From Thioclava sp. GXIMD2076 (GTDB lineage Bacteria; Pseudomonadota; Alphaproteobacteria; Rhodobacterales; Rhodobacteraceae): DNA of 64,000 nt. The notes under the pieces were generated by a model. The model worked only from the letters and a program-made list of their open reading frames with translations. It did no database searches and had not been told where the DNA came from. The first letter of the stretch is position 1. Every line of letters starts with the position of its first letter. Location of the stretch: assembly GCF_037949795.1 (NCBI RefSeq), contig NZ_CP149932.1:2345001-2409000 (forward strand). Reading direction: 5' to 3'. The position numbers were made by a program, and so were the translations under genes. Shown piece by piece: positions 28,618 to 37,131 of this stretch.

Positions 28618-30246
28618 ATGGTGAGAGGCGTGGGCGACAAGCGTGTCATCGTGGCGGCCGGTCTGTGGGCTGTCACCGTCTCGGGCGCGCTTGCGCAGGG
28701 GGCGGCCCCGATCTCTGCCATCGACTGGCTTTCGAATTCCATTGTCACGCCCTCGGCCATGCCGGCCAATCCGACCTTCGGGACGGCGCGTCCTGTTGTG
28801 CCCGGTAGCACGCTCTCGGTGATGCCACCCGTGCCGGGCGAGCCGCCGGTGAGCAAGGGTGTGGGCACGGAAGATATCAGCGTGCTGGATCTGGGCGGTC
28901 CGGACCCCAATGGGATCGGGCTCCTGCCTGCCAAGCGTGCGGGCCTTCCGAAAGCGCTTTGGGGCAAAACGCCCGAAACCGAGTTGATCGATCTGCTGCG
29001 TCAGGCGCAGGTCGTGAACGCCCTGCCCGCGATCCAGCAACTGATGCAGAAACTGATGCTGGCCGAGCTGGACCCGCCCGAGATCTCGGATCCGAGCCGG
29101 ACCGACAGCCTGTTTCTGGCGCGGATCGACAAGCTGCTCGATCAAGGCGCGCTGGAACCCGCGCTGGCCATGCTCGAGCAGGACCATAGCGATGATCCGC
29201 AGGTCTTCCGCCGCCGTTTCGATGTGGCGCTGCTTTTGGGGGAGGAAGATACCGCCTGCAAGCTGATGGACGAGATGCCGGATGTGGCGCCGTCTTTTGG
29301 CGCGCGGATCTTCTGTTTCGCGCGCAATGGTGATTGGGATGCGGCGGCACTTTCACTCGGGAGCGGCGAGGCACTGGGCCAGTTCGACCCCGAGACGGCG
29401 ACCCTTCTGGAACGGTTCCTCGAACCGGAGCTGGGCGAGGATGCGGATGATCTGCCTCCGCCCACCCGCGTGACACCGCTGAATTTCCGTATGATGGAGG
29501 CGATCGGCCAGCCGCTGCCCACAACGGGGCTGCCGTTGGCCTTTGCCCATGCCGATCTGCGCTCGAATAATGGCTGGAAGGCGCAGATCGAGGCGGCCGA
29601 GCGGCTGGCCCCGCATGGCGCCATCGACCCCAACCAGTTGCTTGGCCTCTATACCGAGCGGCGCGCCGCCGCCTCGGGCAGCCTGTGGGACAGGGTTTCG
29701 GCGGTATCGGCGCTGGATCGGGCAATTACCGATAACGATATCGACACAATCGAGACCGACCTTCCCGAAGCCTATCAGGCCATGGAACGGGCGGAGCTGG
29801 AACCGGTTCTGGCAGAGCTTTACGGGCCGGTGCTGGCAGCGATGGATCTCAAGGGGGCGGCCAAGGAGGCCGCTTTCCGGCTGGGGCTGCTATCGCAGGA
29901 TTACGAGAATGTCGCTCGCAATGCCGATGACGAGGCGCCTGATGACGCGCTGCTCATCGCCATCGCTCTGGGCAATACCGAGGCAGTGCCTGCCCAGGAC
30001 CAGCTGGGACTGGCGCTTAAACGGGTTTTCGATGCGCCCCAGACAGCGACGCCCGCCCCCTATCGCGAGCTGCTGCCCGACCAGCTGGGTGCGGCGATCC
30101 TGCAGGCGGTAAACGATATCGACAATGGCGCGCGAGGAGATTATCCGCGTATGGTGAACGGGTTGAACCTGCTTCGTTTCGTCGGACTGGAAACCGTCGC
30201 GCGGCGCACGGCGCTCGAAATGATCATACTGGAGCGGCGCGGATGA
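28618..30246 (+). CDS. Exported helical-repeat protein of unknown function, coupled to xerD
   Basis: 542 residues. A signal peptide covers about residues 1-26 (VIVAAGLWAVTVSGALAQ), then a Pro/Gly-rich linker, then from residue 115 on a largely helical body with paired helices such as LLDQGALEPALAMLEQ, DVALLLGEEDTACKLMDEM and KGAAKEAAFRLGLLSQDYE, which resemble TPR-like units. No enzyme motif is visible. Start ATG 28618 has no strong ribosome site and may be coupled to the small membrane gene upstream. Its stop overlaps the xerD start as ATGA. It is probably periplasmic, and a role in envelope or cell-division processes is only a guess from the neighbours. Confidence 0.75.
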   Translation: MVRGVGDKRVIVAAGLWAVTVSGALAQGAAPISAIDWLSNSIVTPSAMPANPTFGTARPVVPGSTLSVMPPVPGEPPVSKGVGTEDISVLDLGGPDPNGIGLLPAKRAGLPKALWGKTPETELIDLLRQAQVVNALPAIQQLMQKLMLAELDPPEISDPSRTDSLFLARIDKLLDQGALEPALAMLEQDHSDDPQVFRRRFDVALLLGEEDTACKLMDEMPDVAPSFGARIFCFARNGDWDAAALSLGSGEALGQFDPETATLLERFLEPELGEDADDLPPPTRVTPLNFRMMEAIGQPLPTTGLPLAFAHADLRSNNGWKAQIEAAERLAPHGAIDPNQLLGLYTERRAAASGSLWDRVSAVSALDRAITDNDIDTIETDLPEAYQAMERAELEPVLAELYGPVLAAMDLKGAAKEAAFRLGLLSQDYENVARNADDEAPDDALLIAIALGNTEAVPAQDQLGLALKRVFDAPQTATPAPYRELLPDQLGAAILQAVNDIDNGARGDYPRMVNGLNLLRFVGLETVARRTALEMIILERRG

Positions 30247-31190
30247 ACGATCCGGTCCCGAGCGACCCCAACTGGCTGTCCATCTTTCTCGAAGCACAGG
30301 CCGCCGAAGCCGGTGCCGCGCGCAATACCGTGCTGAGCTACGGACGGGATCTGAGCGACTTCATGGGCTTTGTCACAGCAAAGAACCTCGCCTTCGGCAC
30401 GCTTACGCAAGACGATATCGAGACCTATCTCATCCGCTGCGAGGCGGAGGGGCTGGCGCAATCGACCCGCGCGCGCAGGCTCTCGGCGATCCGCCAGCTT
30501 TACCGCTTTGCCTATGAGGAAGGCTGGCGCGAGGATAACCCCGCGCTGCGGATCTCGGGCCCCGGCCGTGTGAAGGCGCTCCCCAAAGTGCTAAGCATCG
30601 AGGAGGTGGACCGACTGCTGGCGGTTGCGCCGCATTACGGGCGCACCGCTCTCGATCACGGGCGCAACCGCTGTCTTATGGAGCTGCTTTATGCCACAGG
30701 GATGCGCGTGACCGAGTTGGTCACCCTGCCCGTCTCCGGGGCGCGCGGCAATCCGGCGATGCTTCTCGTCAATGGCAAGGGCGGCAAGGACCGGATGGTG
30801 CCCTTGTCGGACCATGCCCGTCAGGCATTGGCGGACTGGATCGTGCTGCGGGACGCCGCCGAGGACGAGGCCCATACCAAGAAGCGCAAGCCACTCTCGC
30901 GCTTCCTGTTTCCCTCCTCGGGCAAGGACGGGCATCTGACGCGGCAGGCTTTCCATCGACTTCTGAAGGAATTCGCGGTCGAGGCGGGGATCAGCCCCGC
31001 AAAGGTCACGCCCCATGTGCTGCGCCATGCCTTTGCCACCCATCTGCTGCAAGGGGGCGCGGATTTGCGCGCGATCCAGATGCTTCTTGGCCATGCGGAT
31101 CTTTCAACGACAGAGATCTATACCCATGTGCTTGACGAGCGGCTGAAAACTCTGGTCATGCAGCACCATCCGCTCGCAAAACGGTCTTGA
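30243..31190 (+). CDS. xerD: Tyrosine recombinase XerD
   Basis: 315-residue site-specific recombinase that with XerC resolves chromosome dimers at dif. N-terminal SAM-like core-binding domain (residues 8-100) with AGAARNTVLSYGRDL. Catalytic domain: first arginine in LLYATGMRVTELVTL, lysine in VNGKGGKDRMVPL, H-x-x-R in THVLRHAFATHLLQGG-like segment (HVLRHAFA), His in LLGHADLSTTEIY and the nucleophile Tyr in EIYTHV. The start ATG overlaps the stop of the upstream gene. XerD rather than XerC is favoured by the GKGGKDR and C-terminal sequence, but this is not certain without alignment. Confidence 0.9.
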   Translation: MNDPVPSDPNWLSIFLEAQAAEAGAARNTVLSYGRDLSDFMGFVTAKNLAFGTLTQDDIETYLIRCEAEGLAQSTRARRLSAIRQLYRFAYEEGWREDNPALRISGPGRVKALPKVLSIEEVDRLLAVAPHYGRTALDHGRNRCLMELLYATGMRVTELVTLPVSGARGNPAMLLVNGKGGKDRMVPLSDHARQALADWIVLRDAAEDEAHTKKRKPLSRFLFPSSGKDGHLTRQAFHRLLKEFAVEAGISPAKVTPHVLRHAFATHLLQGGADLRAIQMLLGHADLSTTEIYTHVLDERLKTLVMQHHPLAKRS

Positions 31191-31220
31191 AGCACGGCGA
31201 AAGCGATATAGAACACGGTT

Positions 31221-32546
31221 ATGGACAGCAATTTTCTCGATGCGGCCTTTTTCGGCTCGGCAATCACCATCCTGATCCTTCTGGCCTTCTCGGCCTTTTT
31301 CTCGGGCTCCGAAACGGCGCTGACCGGATCGAGCCGCGCCAAGCTGCGCTCGCGAGCCGATAAGGGCGACAAGGGCGCCGATATCGCCCTCGATGTCACC
31401 GAGGATAGCGAGAAGCTGATCGGCGCGATCCTTCTGGGCAATAACGTGGTCAATATTCTGGCGACCTCGCTGGCCACCGCCCTGCTCACGCGGGTCTTCG
31501 GCGATTCCGGTGTGGCACTGGCAACGCTGGCGATGACCGTCCTGGTGCTGATTTTCTCGGAAGTGCTGCCCAAGACCTATTCGATCAATAATCCCGAAAC
31601 CGTGGCGAGCAAAGTCGCGCGTCCGATCAAGCTGATCACCATTCTGCTCGCCCCTGTCGTGTCGGTGGTGCGTCTTCTGGTGCGCGGCATCCTGCGGCTT
31701 TTCGGCCAGCATACCAATGCGGACACCCATATGTTCTCGATCCACGAGGAGATTGCGGGGGCTCTGGCACTGGGGCAATCGGAAGGCACGGTGGATAAGG
31801 AAGACCGCGACCGCCTTCTGGGCGCGCTCGATCTGGGCAACCGCACGGTTGAAGAAATCATGCTCCACCGCAGCCATATCGAGATGATTGATGTGAAGGC
31901 GGATCCGAGCGAGATCCTGACCGCCGTGCTCTCCTCTCCCTATACCCGTCTGCCGCTTTATGACGGCGAGCGCGAGAATGTGGTGGGCATCATTCACTCG
32001 AAAGACCTGCTGCGCGCGGTGGAGAAACTCCTGCGTCAGGAAGGCTCGACGCTGGAAAGCATCGCCAAGCTGGATGTGACGCAGGTGATGATGAAGCCCT
32101 ATTTCATCCCCGAAACCTCGCCGCTCGACGAACAGATGCGCGAGTTTCTCAAGCGCCGGACCCATTTCGCGCTGGTGGTGGATGAATATGGCGACCTGCG
32201 CGGGCTGCTGACACTGGAAGACATCCTCGAGGAAATCGTGGGCGAGATCACCGACGAGCACGATCCGACCGCGCCCTCGCGTCTTCTGCCGAATGCGGCG
32301 GGCGATTACATCGTCGATGGTGGCATGACGATCCGCGACCTCAATCGCGAGACGGACTGGCAATTGCCCGATGACGAGGCCCATACGATCGCCGGTCTGG
32401 TGATCCACGAGGCCCAGACCATCCCGACCACGGGTCAGGTCTTCAGCTTCCACAACTTCCGCTTCGAGGTTCTGGCGCGCAAGGACAACCGGATCACGCG
32501 GCTGAAGATCCGGCAGCTGCGTCCTGTAACAGGCGAAGAGGAATAA
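31221..32546 (+). CDS. CNNM/CorC-HlyC family membrane protein with CBS domains
   Basis: 441 residues. Residues 1-190 form a CNNM (DUF21) domain with three to four membrane helices, including ILILLAFSAFFSGSETALTG and LIGAILLGNNVVNILATSL. A pair of CBS domains follows (about 205-330; MLHRSHIEMIDVK, TRLPLYDGERENVVGIIHS, HFALVVDEYGDLRGLLTLED), then a CorC_HlyC domain to the end. Family members move or sense Mg2+/Co2+ or export Na+. Starts 30 bases after xerD on the same strand and ends in a terminator, so it may share the xerD message. Confidence 0.9.
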   Translation: MDSNFLDAAFFGSAITILILLAFSAFFSGSETALTGSSRAKLRSRADKGDKGADIALDVTEDSEKLIGAILLGNNVVNILATSLATALLTRVFGDSGVALATLAMTVLVLIFSEVLPKTYSINNPETVASKVARPIKLITILLAPVVSVVRLLVRGILRLFGQHTNADTHMFSIHEEIAGALALGQSEGTVDKEDRDRLLGALDLGNRTVEEIMLHRSHIEMIDVKADPSEILTAVLSSPYTRLPLYDGERENVVGIIHSKDLLRAVEKLLRQEGSTLESIAKLDVTQVMMKPYFIPETSPLDEQMREFLKRRTHFALVVDEYGDLRGLLTLEDILEEIVGEITDEHDPTAPSRLLPNAAGDYIVDGGMTIRDLNRETDWQLPDDEAHTIAGLVIHEAQTIPTTGQVFSFHNFRFEVLARKDNRITRLKIRQLRPVTGEEE

Positions 32547-32553
32547 TAAAACG

Positions 32554-32582
32554 CCGGTCGGGCTCTCCCGACCGGCTTTCTT
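32554..32582 (+). terminator. Rho-independent terminator of the CorC/HlyC gene
   Basis: GCCGGTCGGG and CCCGACCGGC arms around CTCT, followed by TTTCTT. Confidence 0.88.
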
Positions 32583-32601
32583 CTGGCAAAGCCTCCGGCG
32601 T

Positions 32602-34080
32602 TCAGAGGCCCGCGATCTCTTTTTTCCGGCGGGCGACAAAGGCTTCGAGCGCCGCGCGGCGTTCGGGCGCAAGGCTCGGCGGCTGGGAAGCGTCGAGCAG
32701 CCTGTTCACGCATTGGCGCGCATGCCAGACCGTATCGGGACGATTGGCCGCCTCCCACGCATCATGGGTCCTGTCCTCCAGCACAGCGCTTTTCCAGAGC
32801 CGCGCCTCGCCCTCACGCAGCGTTTCCTCGGCGCCGAGGAAATGCCCTCCCGGCCCGACCTCGCGCAGGCTGGCCAGCGGATCGCCCGAAGCACTTTGAA
32901 GGCCGTCATACTGGCGCAGGGTCGCCGAGATCTGGTCGGCATCGAGGACGAATTTCTCGGGCGAGGCCACAAGCCCGCTCTCCAGCCAGCCTGCCCCGTG
33001 CAGCATGAAATCGACGCCCGCCAGCTGGCTGGCCCAAAGCGAATTGGCCGCCTCGTATCCGGCATGGGCATCGGGTTCGAATGCCGCCGTCAGACAGCCG
33101 CCCGCGCGGTAGGGCAGCCTCATGCGGCGCGCGAGCTGCCCTGCGGCCAGCGTCAGCTGCGTCATCTCGGGAGAGGAAAAGATCGACGCGCCGGTCTTGG
33201 TGTCGAGGGCATTGGCGTAGAGCCCGAAGACCACCGGCGCGCCGGGCCGCACGAGCTGGGCGTAGGCCGTGCCCGCCATCACCTCGGCCAGCGCCTGCGC
33301 GAGCGTCCCGATCACCGTCACCGGCGCCGTGGCCCCCATGATCGCATAGGCCGAGATCACGCAGGCCTGCCCCGCACCGGCATAGACTTCCAGACATTCA
33401 CTCATCGTCGCGTCGAAACTCAGCGGCGAACCGATATTGATCAGCGCGCTCAGCAGCACCGGCAGGTCATCCCCCTCGAGCCCGAAGAGCGTTCTGGCAA
33501 AGGCGACGGAGTCGCGGGCACGCTCGGGGTCGGTGGTCGAACCCATGAAGGGCTTGTCCGACAGCAGCGCATGCGCCATCAGCATATCCAGATGACGCGT
33601 CTCGAGCGGCAGATCGGTCGGCTCGCAGAGCGTGCCACCGGCATGGGAGATGGCCTCGCTCGCCTGCGCCAGCCGCACCAGCATCTGGAAATCGCCAAAC
33701 CGCGCGGCACGGCGGCCCTCCACCGGATCGAGCACGAAGGGCGGGCCATAGACCGGTGCGATCACGGGTTTGCCACCGCCGATCGTCACGCTACGGGCCG
33801 GATTGACGGCCTGCTGCACGAAGGAGGCGGGTGCTGTGGCGCAGAGCCTGCGCGCGAGACCACGCGGGATATAGACCCGCTCGCCCTGCACTTCGGCCCC
33901 CGCCTCCTGCCAGCGCGCCAGTGCGGCGGGGTTGTCGGTGAAATTCACACCGATCTCGGCAAGGATGGTTTCTGCCAGCCCCTCGATCTCTGCCGCGCGC
34001 GCCTCGCTGAGGATCGTGCAGGGAGGTATCCGCCCTATCGACTGCGCGGCAATCTGATGCGGAAGAACGGATGAAGGCAT
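32602..34080 (-). CDS. Trimethylamine methyltransferase (MttB) family protein without pyrrolysine
   Basis: 492-residue TIM-barrel protein of the MttB superfamily, whose members move a methyl group from a quaternary amine to a corrinoid protein. Segments typical of the family: IGVNFTDNPAALARWQEAGAE-like N-terminus, FVLDPVEGRRAARFGDF, GSTTDPERARDS, IGSPLSFDATM, GATAPVTVIGTLAQALAEVMAG and GGCLTAAFEPDAHAGYEA. The frame contains no amber codon, so it belongs to the non-pyrrolysine branch (glycine-betaine MtgB is the studied case). GGAG lies before the ATG. No corrinoid protein, MtbA or reactivase gene is near. The gene may share a message with the alpha-glucosidase gene 78 bases upstream. Substrate unknown. 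Confidence 0.85.
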   Translation of the reverse strand: MPSSVLPHQIAAQSIGRIPPCTILSEARAAEIEGLAETILAEIGVNFTDNPAALARWQEAGAEVQGERVYIPRGLARRLCATAPASFVQQAVNPARSVTIGGGKPVIAPVYGPPFVLDPVEGRRAARFGDFQMLVRLAQASEAISHAGGTLCEPTDLPLETRHLDMLMAHALLSDKPFMGSTTDPERARDSVAFARTLFGLEGDDLPVLLSALINIGSPLSFDATMSECLEVYAGAGQACVISAYAIMGATAPVTVIGTLAQALAEVMAGTAYAQLVRPGAPVVFGLYANALDTKTGASIFSSPEMTQLTLAAGQLARRMRLPYRAGGCLTAAFEPDAHAGYEAANSLWASQLAGVDFMLHGAGWLESGLVASPEKFVLDADQISATLRQYDGLQSASGDPLASLREVGPGGHFLGAEETLREGEARLWKSAVLEDRTHDAWEAANRPDTVWHARQCVNRLLDASQPPSLAPERRAALEAFVARRKKEIAGL

Positions 34081-34158
34081 TTATATCTCCGTGGGTGGGG
34101 CATTGGGGGGCGATCTTGCCCCTGATCGGGGCAGGAAGGCAACCACCTGCCCCGAGTT

Positions 34159-35790
34159 TCACGCCTGCAGGATCAGGATGCTTGCCTGCCACGGCCCCAG
34201 ATGGAGACTATGATCGGGATCAGGCCGGATCGATCCCAGTTCGCCCGCGATGGTGACCCAGCGCCCCGCAGGCACCGTGACCCGCGCAGGGTGCCCGGAA
34301 AGATTGAAGTAGCACTGGATCTGCTCCCCGTTGCCGCTACGCTTGAACGACAGGACCTGTTCGCCCGCCGCGATCTCGTTCATATCCCCCTTGCGCAGGG
34401 CAAGATGCGCGCGACGGAAGGCCAGCGCACGGCGATAGTGATGCAATAGCGCGGCAGGATCACGCTCGGCCGCATCCACCGCCAGCCGCGCATGGGCCCG
34501 CGGGACCGGAAGCCAGGGCTTGGCCTGCGAGAACCCCGCATAGGGCGCCTCCTCTTCCCAGACCATCGGCGTGCGCGCGCCGTCGCGGCCCTTGAATTCG
34601 GGCCAGAATTCGATCCCGTAGGGATCCTGCAGATCCTCGTAATCGAGATCGGCCTCCGGGAGGCCCAACTCCTCCCCCTGATAGAGGCAAAGCGAGCCGC
34701 GCAAACAGACCATCAATGTTGTATAGACCCGCGCGGCCTGCGGGCTCAGGCCCCAACGGCTGATATGGCGAGCCACATCATGGTTGGTGAAGGCCCAGCA
34801 GGCCCAGCCATCGGCAGCCACTTCGGCCACCTTGTCGAGCACCGTCTTGAACGTCTGCGGCGAGAGCGGCGCATGCCCTGCCAGAAACTCGAAGGCATAG
34901 GACATCTGCACCTTGTCCTCGCCCGAGGTATATTCGCCCAGGAGTTCCAGCCCGCGCTGAGCGTCTCCCACCTCGCCCACCGCGGCGGCATTATAGCCGT
35001 TCATCAGGGTGCGCAGCTTGCGCAGGAATTCCAGATTACGCGGATGATTCCTGTCATAGAGATGCAGCTGATAGTTATAGGGATTCACCTTGGGCGCGGC
35101 GACATCATTGCGATCTGCCGGTGGCAGCGCGGGGTTATCGCGCAGCTTCTCGTCATGCATGTAGTAGTTGATCACATCCAGCCGGAACCCGTCGACCCCG
35201 CGATCGAGCCAGAATTTCGACACATCCAGAAGCGCCTGCTGCACCTCGGCGCTGTGGTGGTTGAGATCGGGCTGCTGGGTCAGGAAGTTGTGCAGGTAAT
35301 ACTGCTCGCGGCGGGTGTCCCATTGCCATGCCGAGCCGCCAAACATTCCCAGCCAGTTATTGGGTGCCGTGCCATCGGGTTTGGGATCGGCCCAGACATA
35401 CCAGTCGGTTTTCGGATTGTCGCGGCTCGCGCGGCTTTCCTTGAACCACGGATGCTGGTCGGATGTATGGGAGAAGACCAGATCGATCATCACCTTGATC
35501 CCCAGCGCATGGGCGGTCTCGATCACCTGATCGAAATCGGCTAGCGTGCCGAACATCGGATCGACATCGCAGTAATCGGCCACATCATAGCCGAAATCCT
35601 TCATCGGGCTGGTGAAAAAAGGGGAGATCCAGATGGCATCCGCCCCGAGCCGTGCAATATGGGGGAGCCTGCGCACGATCCCCAGAAGATCGCCCACACC
35701 GTCGCCATTGCTGTCCTGATAGCTGCGCGGATAGATCTGGTAGATGACAGCGCCACGCCACCAGTCGGGGTCTTTTCGCATCACGCTCAT
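34159..35790 (-). CDS. aglA: Alpha-glucosidase, glycoside hydrolase family 13
   Basis: 543-residue cytosolic GH13 enzyme hydrolysing alpha-1,4 or alpha-1,6 glucosides such as maltose, sucrose or isomaltose. Conserved regions: VIYQIYPRSYQDSNGDG, I: DLVFSHTSDQH, II: GFRLDVINYY with the Asp nucleophile, III: AVGEVGD with the acid/base Glu, IV: FTNHDVARH with the third Asp. ATG 35790 is taken because GAAGGAG lies eight bases upstream; the longer frame has no GH13 character. It is divergent from a LacI-family regulator and near a glucokinase gene. The usual aglEFGK sugar transporter genes are not in the window. Confidence 0.93.
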   Translation of the reverse strand: MSVMRKDPDWWRGAVIYQIYPRSYQDSNGDGVGDLLGIVRRLPHIARLGADAIWISPFFTSPMKDFGYDVADYCDVDPMFGTLADFDQVIETAHALGIKVMIDLVFSHTSDQHPWFKESRASRDNPKTDWYVWADPKPDGTAPNNWLGMFGGSAWQWDTRREQYYLHNFLTQQPDLNHHSAEVQQALLDVSKFWLDRGVDGFRLDVINYYMHDEKLRDNPALPPADRNDVAAPKVNPYNYQLHLYDRNHPRNLEFLRKLRTLMNGYNAAAVGEVGDAQRGLELLGEYTSGEDKVQMSYAFEFLAGHAPLSPQTFKTVLDKVAEVAADGWACWAFTNHDVARHISRWGLSPQAARVYTTLMVCLRGSLCLYQGEELGLPEADLDYEDLQDPYGIEFWPEFKGRDGARTPMVWEEEAPYAGFSQAKPWLPVPRAHARLAVDAAERDPAALLHHYRRALAFRRAHLALRKGDMNEIAAGEQVLSFKRSGNGEQIQCYFNLSGHPARVTVPAGRWVTIAGELGSIRPDPDHSLHLGPWQASILILQA

Positions 35791-35949
35791 GCGTCGGTCT
35801 CCTTCTGATCGGTATACCCTTTGCCTGCCCCGAGGATAGGAGGGGATACCCCCGAGCGAAACCCCGATGACAAAAAGCTGAAACCGGGGACGGGCGACGC
35901 GCGATTGCAACAGCCCGCGCCCCTCGGCCTTTACCCTCTCCGAAATCGG

Positions 35950-35982
35950 TTTGGAACCGGACCAAAGCGTTCTAGCGTTATC
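35950..35982. promoter_or_regulatory. Candidate LacI-type operator between aglA and its regulator
   Basis: Two imperfect dyads lie side by side: TTTGG-7-CCAAA (35950-35966) and TCTAGCGTTATC (near 35970-35982), the latter with a central CG as in LacI-family operators. They fall between the divergent starts of aglA and the regulator gene. The assignment is tentative. Confidence 0.3.
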
Positions 35983-36024
35983 CTTCTATCGCAAAGACTT
36001 TCAGGTAGGATCTCAGGTAACCCG

Positions 36025-37050
36025 ATGACGCTCAAAGAACTTGCCCGCCAGCTTGGGCTCTCTCCGACCACCGTCAGCCGTGCATTGAACGGGTTCCCCG
36101 AAGTATCCGAAGCCACGCGGATCAAGGTCCGCGAGGCGGCGCAGGCCAGCGGATACCACCCCAATCTGCAGGCCCGCAGGCTGGCGACGGGCCGCGCCAT
36201 GGCCATCGGGCATATCCTGCCGATGGCGCCTTCCCATGATCTGGTGAACCCGATCTTTGCCGATTTCATTGCCGGTGCGGGCGAGATCTATGCCCTGCGC
36301 GGCTACGACCTGATCATGACCTTGGTGAAAGAGGGCGACGAGGACGCCGCTTACCGTGCGATGGCGGCCAAGCGCAACGTAGACGGCGTCATACTGCATG
36401 GCGCGCGCGATCTGGATCTGCGCCCCGACCTGTGCCGCGAACTGGGCCTGCCCTTTGTGATCCACGGTCGTGTCGAGACGCCTGCATCGGGGGATCTGTG
36501 GATCGACACCAACCACGAGAGCGCCTTCGAACAGCTGGTGCTGCTCTTGATCGATCAGGGGCATCGCGACATCGCGTTGATCAACGGCCCCGAGGGATTG
36601 CGCGCCTCGGCCCACCGTCGCGCGGGGTTCGAGAGAGCATTTCTGGCGCGCGGGCTGGAAGTGCCGCGGCTCTACATGGTGTCGGGCGAGGTTTCGGACG
36701 AGACGGGGCGCGATGCCGCAGCCGAGATGCTGAGCTGGCGAAGCCGCCCCAGTGCCTTTGTGACCGCCTCACTGATGGGGGCGATGGGCGTGCGTCGGGC
36801 CGTCGAGGATACGGGGCTTGCATTGGGGCGCGATATTTCTCTGGTGACATGGGATGACGGGCTGTCCTTCGTGACCAACCGCGGCCTGAACCCGATCTAT
36901 ACCGCAATGAAATCTCCGGTCCGCGAGGCGGGCCAGCGCGCCGCACAGATGCTGATCGACCGGATCGAGACGCCCGATATCGCGCAGACCCCACTTCTTC
37001 TGGAGCCCGCCCTGCTCATGGGCCAGTCCCTTGGCCCGCTGAAAATGTGA
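36025..37050 (+). CDS. aglR: LacI-family transcriptional regulator of the alpha-glucoside genes
   Basis: 341-residue repressor-type regulator. The helix-turn-helix is TLKELARQLGLSPTTVSRAL at the N-terminus, followed by the hinge YHPNLQARRLATGRA. Residues 60-341 form a periplasmic-binding-protein-like sugar sensor (IGHILPMAPSHDLVNPIF, WDDGLSFVTNRGLNPIYTA). ATG 36025 is the start that puts the HTH at the N-terminus; a longer upstream frame is rejected. It is divergent from aglA and 81 bases before glucokinase, which suggests it controls alpha-glucoside use, like AglR of related bacteria. The sugar ligand is inferred from context. Confidence 0.88.
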   Translation: MTLKELARQLGLSPTTVSRALNGFPEVSEATRIKVREAAQASGYHPNLQARRLATGRAMAIGHILPMAPSHDLVNPIFADFIAGAGEIYALRGYDLIMTLVKEGDEDAAYRAMAAKRNVDGVILHGARDLDLRPDLCRELGLPFVIHGRVETPASGDLWIDTNHESAFEQLVLLLIDQGHRDIALINGPEGLRASAHRRAGFERAFLARGLEVPRLYMVSGEVSDETGRDAAAEMLSWRSRPSAFVTASLMGAMGVRRAVEDTGLALGRDISLVTWDDGLSFVTNRGLNPIYTAMKSPVREAGQRAAQMLIDRIETPDIAQTPLLLEPALLMGQSLGPLKM

Positions 37051-37131
37051 GAGCGGTCAGGTGTACCCTGCCCTTGCCCAAGCCCTCGGGCCAATCTATC
37101 AGGGAGACCGAGCACTGTGGAGGAGACAGAG

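Noticed and set aside
32602..34080. Possible pyrrolysine-coding amber codon in the MttB-family gene
   Set aside because: The frame is uninterrupted; no in-frame TAG is present, so it is a non-pyrrolysine member.
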